11,293 nucleotides of DNA from Deltaproteobacteria bacterium (GTDB taxonomy: Bacteria; Desulfobacterota; DSM-4660; Desulfatiglandales; HGW-15). The stretch covers positions 1 to 11,293 of the forward strand of contig JAFGDF010000289.1 in assembly GCA_016932235.1 (NCBI GenBank), in the 5' to 3' direction. The position numbers and the translations under genes are program-made. The notes below the pieces were generated by a model. It saw nothing but the letters and a program-made list of their open reading frames with translations, searched no databases and was not told the DNA's origin. Below are positions 7,313-11,293 of the stretch, in pieces. Each line of letters opens with the position of its first letter. Position 1 is the first letter of the stretch.

Positions 7313-8119
7313 CTAATCCAAAGGCAACTTGAAGAACCGTTTGGCATTCTCCCAGGTAACCTGCTCTATTTCCTCCCGTTTCAATCCCGCCATTCTCATC
7401 GCCATAACAGCACGGGGAACAGAAAAATAGCCTCCCATGGAATTACCAACCATCGAGCTGACCATCAGCTTATGCCGCTTCTCCGGGTATCTTTTCACTA
7501 TAGTAGCTATATCATCTGGCCTGAGTTTATCATAGCAAATACCCAAATTGACCATGGCTCCAGATTCCAGACGCATCTCTAAGGTGTTCAAACCAGTCTC
7601 GTCCAGAACGGCTTTGTCCAAGGGGAAGTTCTCTTCCTTCAGAATTTCAATCGCTTGCCTGGTCGTTTTTACCACGGTGTCATCAGGTTCATTGGGGCAC
7701 GCAGTATGGACAATGACAGGCAGATTATATTTCTTCGCCAACCTTAGATGGGATTTGAAAGGCTTTACCTCGTCCTCTATGCCAACGTTCAGGCCTGTTT
7801 CGCCGATACAAACCACCTTTTCTCGATTTGCTTCGATATATTTTGGTAGCTCCTCAAGACATTCAGCCATTCCTTCCGGGGTTACACCGTAATAGGGGAC
7901 CGCTAAACCCAGAAATAGCTCTATGCCCAGTGATTTCGCATGGCTGATCTCATAGCCAAGCAGCCTGCGCCAGTATTGTTTCACTGTTTCCCCTGAATTC
8001 ATACCGGTAATGCAGTGCTCTGTTGGAGCTATAGCCGCTTCTACGCCGCCCATAGAAATCATTTCCATATCTATGCCAACCATCCTTGGCGTATGCAAAT
8101 GCACATCAATTATTTTCAT
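7313..8119 (-). CDS. TatD-like TIM-barrel protein, copy 2, with altered metal site
   Basis: This 268-residue paralogue of the gene at 4615-5409 shares anchors such as MKIID, GGVEAAI, AVP-YYG, PVIVHT, CYDKL and RFF-LPL. It keeps His7, His9, Glu107 (CIGETGL) and His138. At the position of the fourth histidine it has Glu174 (VLDETG, versus IIDHTG in copy 1). At the last acidic ligand it has Ser-Met (VSSMVG, 221-226). If the alignment is right, two of the usual metal ligands are gone, so it may bind a single metal, do different chemistry, or serve a regulatory or structural role, possibly with copy 1. It lies between dctP and dctQ; its stop is 15 bp from the dctQ start and it is followed by no terminator. 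The start ATG has GGGAG 7 nt upstream. The function is unknown. Confidence 0.85.
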   Translation of the reverse strand: MKIIDVHLHTPRMVGIDMEMISMGGVEAAIAPTEHCITGMNSGETVKQYWRRLLGYEISHAKSLGIELFLGLAVPYYGVTPEGMAECLEELPKYIEANREKVVCIGETGLNVGIEDEVKPFKSHLRLAKKYNLPVIVHTACPNEPDDTVVKTTRQAIEILKEENFPLDKAVLDETGLNTLEMRLESGAMVNLGICYDKLRPDDIATIVKRYPEKRHKLMVSSMVGNSMGGYFSVPRAVMAMRMAGLKREEIEQVTWENAKRFFKLPLD

Positions 8120-8196
8120 GGAATCTCCCTTGACGGGAACATGATCCTTTCATGAATACTTTTGTAATGTAAAAATGCTGTGACCGGCATCTTACA

Positions 8197-8218
8197 TGCA
8201 AAAGCGCGGCCTTTTGCA
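8197..8218 (-). repeat. 8 bp inverted repeat, second hairpin after dctP
   Basis: TGCAAAAG at 8197-8204 and CTTTTGCA at 8211-8218 form a perfect stem with a 6 nt loop. The T-rich arm gives some terminator character, but no uridine run follows, so stopping would be partial at most. Confidence 0.45.
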
Positions 8219-8231
8219 GGATCTTTTAGTA

Positions 8232-8274
8232 GGCAAGGTGGATAGTTTTCATATAGTTACACATCCACCTTGCC
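8232..8274 (-). terminator. 12 bp stem-loop after dctP, probable mRNA stabiliser or attenuator
   Basis: GGCAAGGTGGAT at 8232-8243 and ATCCACCTTGCC at 8263-8274 are perfect inverted repeats with a 19 nt AT-rich loop, about 42 bp beyond the dctP stop codon. No uridine tract follows in the direction of transcription. A stem here would leave more stable dctP mRNA than the rest of the operon, as is usual for binding-protein genes. The stem is seen; the role is inferred. Confidence 0.5.
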
Positions 8275-8316
8275 AGCTTCATGCCTGATAGCAATTATGA
8301 ATGAGTTCAGATTCTT

Positions 8317-9369
8317 TTACTTGCTATATTCTTCCACCAGCTTCAATGTTTCAGCAAGTATCTGTGATGCCACCTTGTGCCCCTTTGCCTCCATTCTCTT
8401 TACCCAATCATCCCACAGTGGCTTTCCGGCAACGGCAATCCACTTATCCACTTCTTCATTGGGAGGCGTGTTTACGTTGTATTCATAGCCGGCCTTCTTG
8501 ATGACATCCGGCATACTATTATACGCGCCATCAAAGACATCCCGCCCGTATCTGATTGCCTGTTTTTCGCCACTGACGCTCATGATAGCATCCTGTATAT
8601 CAGGCGGCATCTCTCCCCATACCTTTTTATTCATTATCAAGAAGAAGTTAACGCAAACCGTCGGTATCGTGCAGTAATATTTCACCACTTCATAAAGCCT
8701 GTAGCCTAGGATAGCCTCTGCAGGTCCGGCCATGCCATCGGTTACACCCTTTTGCATATTCTCGTAGTTATCGGGCATAGGGACCATCATTGGCACCCCG
8801 CCGAGCAACTTCATCATCTCCGTAGGCGGCCCGCCGGTCATCCTGAGTTTCAACCCGCTGAAGTCAGCCATGGTATTTATTTGTTTTTTTGTGGTTATGA
8901 ACCTGTAAGGCTCGCTTGTCCAGCAGGTTAAGATCTTTACGTCATCGACCTGTGCCTGGATCTCAGGGAATTTTTGATATAACGCCCAGGCGACACGGCT
9001 ACCAACATGGCCGCTGGGGGACATAAAGGGAAGAGTGATAGCGTCTATCAGATCCATTTGCCCTGGAAAATAGCCGGTAAATATCCAGGATATATCAGCA
9101 ATGCGCGATTTCACACCTTCCCAGGCATCTTTTGATTTCATCAGCGTCTGCATCGGATATATAGTAATTTTTACCCTGCCATTCGTGGCCTTCTCAACAT
9201 CTTGGGCCCAGGGTACATGGCCATAAACCTGATAAGGAGATGTTTCGGCCTGTTCATGGTGCATTTTAAGGTTCCAGGTTTTCTGAGAAGTTTGTGCTCC
9301 AGCCTGTGTACAATTTAATACCAATACGCTTAAAAACATAACAGGGATAAGTAATATAAATTTCTTCAT
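8317..9369 (-). CDS. dctP: TRAP transporter substrate-binding protein, DctP
   Basis: This 350-residue exported protein has a Sec signal peptide: KK, then a hydrophobic stretch 4-19, then a probable cleavage after Ala-Gly-Ala at 23-25. A Cys at 20 follows Asn and is a poor lipobox, so a soluble periplasmic protein is more likely than a lipoprotein. The mature part has the DctP fold signature FITTKKQINTMADFSGLKLRM, with Arg176 at the position that normally binds the ligand's carboxylate, followed by TEMMKLLGGVPM (183-194) and a QKGVTDGMAGP segment (206-216). The substrate is therefore likely an organic acid, and given the operon perhaps a hydroxylated aromatic acid. The ATG at 9369 has GGAGG 8 nt upstream. 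The frame is open to 9507, but those codons lack a ribosome site and would bury the signal peptide. It is the first gene of the leftward operon. Confidence 0.93.
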   Translation of the reverse strand: MKKFILLIPVMFLSVLVLNCTQAGAQTSQKTWNLKMHHEQAETSPYQVYGHVPWAQDVEKATNGRVKITIYPMQTLMKSKDAWEGVKSRIADISWIFTGYFPGQMDLIDAITLPFMSPSGHVGSRVAWALYQKFPEIQAQVDDVKILTCWTSEPYRFITTKKQINTMADFSGLKLRMTGGPPTEMMKLLGGVPMMVPMPDNYENMQKGVTDGMAGPAEAILGYRLYEVVKYYCTIPTVCVNFFLIMNKKVWGEMPPDIQDAIMSVSGEKQAIRYGRDVFDGAYNSMPDVIKKAGYEYNVNTPPNEEVDKWIAVAGKPLWDDWVKRMEAKGHKVASQILAETLKLVEEYSK

Positions 9370-9408
9370 TTTCAACTCCTCCTTATAGTTTGTTGATAAG
9401 ATGAGATG

Positions 9409-9437
9409 ATGATAAGAATCCCCTTTCCTGAAAACAA
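9409..9437 (-). promoter_or_regulatory. Candidate promoter of the dctP-transhydroxylase operon
   Basis: On the minus strand TTGTTT (9437-9432) and TATCAT (9414-9409) are separated by 17 bp. The -10 box matches five of six consensus bases and the -35 three. Transcription would start near 9402 and give a leader of about 33 nt with the dctP ribosome site near its end. Confidence 0.35.
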
Positions 9438-9499
9438 TAGATATGCAGATTGCCACTAAGGGTCTCTGACATTTGTAGCTCATGGTATTGAGGATATGC

Positions 9500-9516
9500 G
9501 CCTTCACCTTGAAGGC
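9500..9516. promoter_or_regulatory. Perfect 7-3-7 inverted repeat upstream of dctP, candidate operator
   Basis: GCCTTCA-CCT-TGAAGGC is a perfect dyad about 63 bp upstream of the candidate dctP -35 box. It could be a binding site for a dimeric regulator. It does not match the ATGT-N8-ACAT type of operator known for some PadR proteins, so its binder is open. Confidence 0.35.
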
Positions 9517-9894
9517 CCATTTTATTTCACATTAACAGGTTTTACATTAGATGCGTCGCACGTTTGTGTAAGCGGCCCCATTTGATTCCCCCAAAATGGC
9601 TCCCGCCTGATGGTATATATTATGAAGGGTTGATAAAAAAATATACTACGATGCATCCGTTAATTGTCAAGCTTTATATTATTAAACCCTGTCCAAGAAA
9701 ATTTTCTATAACTTCAGCAATCATTTTAATGAATGTATCTGTGTTTAATCCTTATCGTTCCAGGACCTGATTAGATTCAGATTACTTCCTCCCGTTGAAT
9801 TTCGAGTTGTTCTTAAGGTATCCAGTATTGTTTTTCAAGAAAAATTCAGATTACCGGAAGATATGAACATTTTAACTTATGATAGTTTTTATAC

Positions 9895-9924
9895 TTGATT
9901 ATTATAGTGTTGTAATTGTATACT
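9895..9924 (+). promoter_or_regulatory. Candidate promoter of the PadR-type gene
   Basis: TTGATT (9895-9900) and TATACT (9919-9924) are separated by 18 bp in very AT-rich DNA. Transcription would begin near 9931, about 79 nt before the start codon. AT-rich context makes chance matches common. Confidence 0.4.
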
Positions 9925-10009
9925 AGTCATCACGTTATGTCAATAAATATTTTTCAAGTTCCATATATTATTACATAATCCATTGCTTATGCGTATTTGA
10001 GAGGATCTT

Positions 10010-10609
10010 ATGTTGTCAAAAATAACTACTCTTGTTCTTGGATTAATTTCCGAAAAACCAATGAACCCTTATGAAATTCAGAAAATAATCGAAACCGCCC
10101 AGATGAAAAAAATATATTCGATGTCTTCATCGTCAATCTATGCAACTATTAGAATGCTCAAAAGAAACAAGTATATTTCCGGGAAGAAAATAAAAGAAGG
10201 TAGTATGCCGGAAAAAACAGTTTATTCCGCTACCGTAAAAGGGAATAAAATATTGCAAAAGACTCTTGCATATAATATGTCCGAGCCGGAAAATCTATTT
10301 TCCGAATTCGATGTTTCCATAGTATTTCTATGCCATCTCAGGAAGGAACACGCCCTTAGCGAGCTGAAAAAACGATTTAATAAAATTGAAAGCCTGATAA
10401 CAGAATCTGAAAAAGAGCTGGCTAAAATAGAAAGATGCAACTTTCCATACACCGCTGTGATCAGAAGAAATCATTACATCGATAAACGCAAGGTGGAACT
10501 AAAAACCATTAAAGAGCTTATAAAAAATATTGAAAAAGATAATGAGTGGAACCACTTACCTGCCCTGGAATGGACACAATGGCCGAAAAACATAAGCTCC
10601 TCTTCATGA
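10010..10609 (+). CDS. PadR-family transcriptional regulator
   Basis: This 199-residue protein begins with a PadR winged helix-turn-helix (about 5-82). It has LVLGLISEKPMNPYEI at the first helices, a recognition helix region SSSSIYATIRMLKRNKYI (39-56) and a wing with KTVYSATVKGNKIL (69-82). The C-terminal part (about 110-175) is charged and helical, rich in Lys, Glu and Leu, consistent with the PadR dimerisation coiled coil. Founding PadR proteins repress phenolic acid decarboxylase genes and release DNA when phenolic acids are present. That fits a regulator divergent from an operon for a probable phenolic substrate, so it is inferred to control dctP and itself. GAGAGG lies 5 nt before the ATG. 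Base composition is clearly more AT-rich than the Mo-enzyme gene that follows. The ligand is unknown. Confidence 0.9.
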   Translation: MLSKITTLVLGLISEKPMNPYEIQKIIETAQMKKIYSMSSSSIYATIRMLKRNKYISGKKIKEGSMPEKTVYSATVKGNKILQKTLAYNMSEPENLFSEFDVSIVFLCHLRKEHALSELKKRFNKIESLITESEKELAKIERCNFPYTAVIRRNHYIDKRKVELKTIKELIKNIEKDNEWNHLPALEWTQWPKNISSSS

Positions 10610-10620
10610 TTTACGCGTTT

Positions 10621-10664
10621 AATGGATTTCCCTAAAATCCCATTGTAAAAAGCTTTTTCCTTTT
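10621..10664 (+). terminator. Candidate terminator after the PadR-type gene
   Basis: AATGGATTT (10621-10629) pairs with AAATCCCATT (10635-10644) with one bulged C and a 5 nt loop. A T-rich stretch (TTTTT at 10654-10658 and TTTT at 10661-10664) follows after about ten bases. The stem is AT-rich and the spacing to the T tract is longer than usual, so termination may be weak. Confidence 0.4.
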
Positions 10665-10668
10665 CAGC

Positions 10669-10728
10669 CATGGCCACAGGTGGATGTTTACTGATAAAAG
10701 GTGCGCGGGAATAGAATGCGTGGCCATG
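10669..10728. promoter_or_regulatory. 9 bp inverted repeat bracketing a weak promoter
   Basis: CATGGCCAC at 10669-10677 and GTGGCCATG at 10720-10728 are exact inverted copies, 51 bp apart centre to centre (near five helical turns). They bracket TTTACT/TAGAAT boxes upstream of the Mo-enzyme gene. They may be paired operator half-sites; this rests on the symmetry alone. Confidence 0.3.
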
Positions 10729-10769
10729 ATACTATTTCCTGAAGCACCGCATGGAAGGATGGATACCCC

Positions 10770-11293
10770 ATGATAAATCACGGCAGAGATCGGGCCTCTC
10801 AACGAGTTGAAGAGGATGTTAAATACAGCTTTTGTACCGGATGCATGCAGTCGGATTGCAGCACCAGGGTCCATGTCAAGGACGGGGTAGTAGTCTATAT
10901 CGAGGGGAACCCGGAAAAGGTTCCTCCTGCAATGGGAAGGATCTGCACCAAGGGGATTGCCGCCATCATGTCGCTTTACAGCCCGTATCGTGTGAGGACG
11001 CCTCTCAAGAGGACAAACAAGGAGAAGGGGCCGGACATCGATCCAGGCTGGATGGAGATCAGCTGGGAGGAGGCCATCGAGACGGTGTCGAAGCGTTTCA
11101 AAAGGATCAGGGAGGAGGACCCGCGCAAGCTGGGCATCTGGTGGGGGTGGGGTCTGCCCCAGACACTGCCTGTTTCCACCAGGGTAGTCAATGAGGCCGG
11201 CAATATCATCCCGCCGGCAATATACCCCATGGCCTTTGGGACACCGAATGAATTGAATTCGCGGTGTCTCTGTGCCATCCACTATGCGTCAAA
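10770..11293 (+). CDS. Molybdopterin oxidoreductase catalytic subunit with N-terminal 4Fe-4S motif (5' part)
   Basis: The gene begins at the ATG at 10770 and runs off the right edge after 174 codons. Near the N-terminus it has C-x2-C-x3-C (C22, C25, C30) followed by GRICTKG (Cys at about 57), the standard 4Fe-4S site of the DMSO reductase family, then SLYSPYRVRTPLKR, the usual run into the Mo-cofactor domain, and WMEISWEEAIETV. No Tat signal precedes the cysteines, which points to a cytoplasmic enzyme. Several anaerobic aromatic and alkyne enzymes of this family, such as acetylene hydratase and catechol dehydroxylases, share this organisation, but the substrate cannot be told from this fragment. 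It differs from the transhydroxylase at 2073-4580, which lacks this cluster. An AAGGA lies 10 nt upstream, and an in-frame TGA at 10740 with no other start between supports the ATG. Codon use is GC-rich with many AGG arginines, unlike the PadR-type gene. Confidence 0.88.
   Translation, partial: MINHGRDRASQRVEEDVKYSFCTGCMQSDCSTRVHVKDGVVVYIEGNPEKVPPAMGRICTKGIAAIMSLYSPYRVRTPLKRTNKEKGPDIDPGWMEISWEEAIETVSKRFKRIREEDPRKLGIWWGWGLPQTLPVSTRVVNEAGNIIPPAIYPMAFGTPNELNSRCLCAIHYAS

Larger units (their letters stand above)
8120..8316 (-). other. Spacer between dctP and the hydrolase gene with two hairpins
   Basis: This 197 bp non-coding gap interrupts an otherwise tightly packed operon. In the direction of transcription it holds a perfect 12 bp stem first and an 8 bp stem second, each listed separately. 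No convincing promoter for the downstream genes was recognised, so they probably depend on readthrough from dctP. Confidence 0.6.
9370..10009. other. Divergent control region between dctP and the PadR-type gene
   Basis: These 640 bp carry no convincing gene. A 68-codon frame at 9564-9770 has no ribosome site and no recognisable protein character. The segment is strongly AT-rich, especially 9780-10000. It contains candidate promoters facing both ways, a perfect 7-3-7 dyad at 9500-9516, an 11 bp direct repeat (9775-9785 and 9844-9854), a weak CCATTT/AAATGG pairing near 9578-9599, and widely spaced TTATGT/ACATAA half-sites at 9935-9940 and 9973-9978. It is the natural place for PadR operators. 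Confidence 0.6.
10610..10769 (+). other. Spacer between the PadR-type gene and the next Mo-enzyme gene
   Basis: This 160 bp non-coding gap holds a candidate terminator, a weak promoter (TTTACT 10687-10692, 19 bp, TAGAAT 10712-10717) and a 9 bp inverted repeat flanking that promoter (10669-10677 and 10720-10728). Confidence 0.5.

Noticed and set aside
8317..9369. DctP as a lipoprotein because of a Cys at residue 20.
   Set aside because: The preceding residues Val-Leu-Asn do not fit a lipobox, and an Ala-Gly-Ala signal peptidase I site follows directly.
188..9450. The 13-mer TAGATATGCAGAT occurs at 188-200 and again at 9438-9450, both in promoter regions.
   Set aside because: One or so 13-base matches are expected by chance in 11 kb, and the copies have opposite orientation relative to their genes. 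Not reported as a shared operator.
9578..9599. CCATTT/AAATGG pairing as a terminator or riboswitch element.
   Set aside because: Six AT-rich pairs with a 10 nt loop are weak, with no uridine tract and no gene ending nearby.
9564..9770. 68-codon frame in the divergent control region.
   Set aside because: No ribosome site, non-ATG start, no recognisable domain, and its composition looks like translated AT-rich spacer.
10632..11282. 216-codon minus-strand frame across the right edge.
   Set aside because: It is antisense to the clear molybdopterin oxidoreductase frame with its cysteine motif and ribosome site, and it runs through the intergenic repeat. It is a shadow of GC-rich coding DNA.

Overview
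The window looks like chromosomal DNA from a strictly anaerobic bacterium, most plausibly a deltaproteobacterial (Desulfobacterota) degrader of aromatic compounds. This rests on protein families only: a molybdenum hydroxyl-transferase of the pyrogallol-phloroglucinol transhydroxylase type, a second molybdopterin enzyme, an AprB-like ferredoxin tail and a TRAP carboxylate transporter. No rRNA, tRNA, CRISPR array, insertion sequence or phage gene was seen.

Layout. The left edge (to 145) is the end of a small 4Fe-4S ferredoxin subunit, followed by about 310 bp of AT-rich DNA with promoter-like sequence and a nitroreductase-family flavoprotein (455-1108, + strand). A GC-rich hairpin lies between it and the convergent operon that dominates the window. 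That operon runs leftward from 9369 to 1220: dctP, a TatD-like hydrolase, dctQ, dctM, a second TatD-like hydrolase, and the large and small subunits of a transhydroxylase-like Mo enzyme. Upstream, across about 640 bp of AT-rich DNA, a PadR-family regulator is transcribed divergently (10010-10609, +). The right edge (10770 onward, +) starts a different molybdopterin oxidoreductase with an N-terminal 4Fe-4S motif, more GC-rich than its neighbours, which runs off the window.

How the genes may work together (inference). The TRAP system would import an organic anion, probably a hydroxylated aromatic or related carboxylate. The Mo/Fe-S enzyme would rearrange, add or remove a ring hydroxyl in the cytoplasm. 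The two related TIM-barrel hydrolases may act on an intermediate, and PadR, a family known for sensing phenolic acids, may control the operon. The rest of a phloroglucinol pathway (phloroglucinol reductase, ring hydrolase, thiolase-type steps) is not in the window.

Most notable points. (1) The large subunit has the fold, the HH and DSW motifs and the length of pyrogallol transhydroxylase, but several substrate-pocket positions differ, including Phe where the Pelobacter enzyme has a catalytic Tyr. A different substrate or reaction is therefore likely. (2) The two hydrolases are paralogues flanking the TRAP permease genes, and the dctP-proximal copy has lost two expected metal ligands. Together these suggest an undescribed uptake-and-conversion module. 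All comparisons with known proteins are from memory of the families, not from a search.
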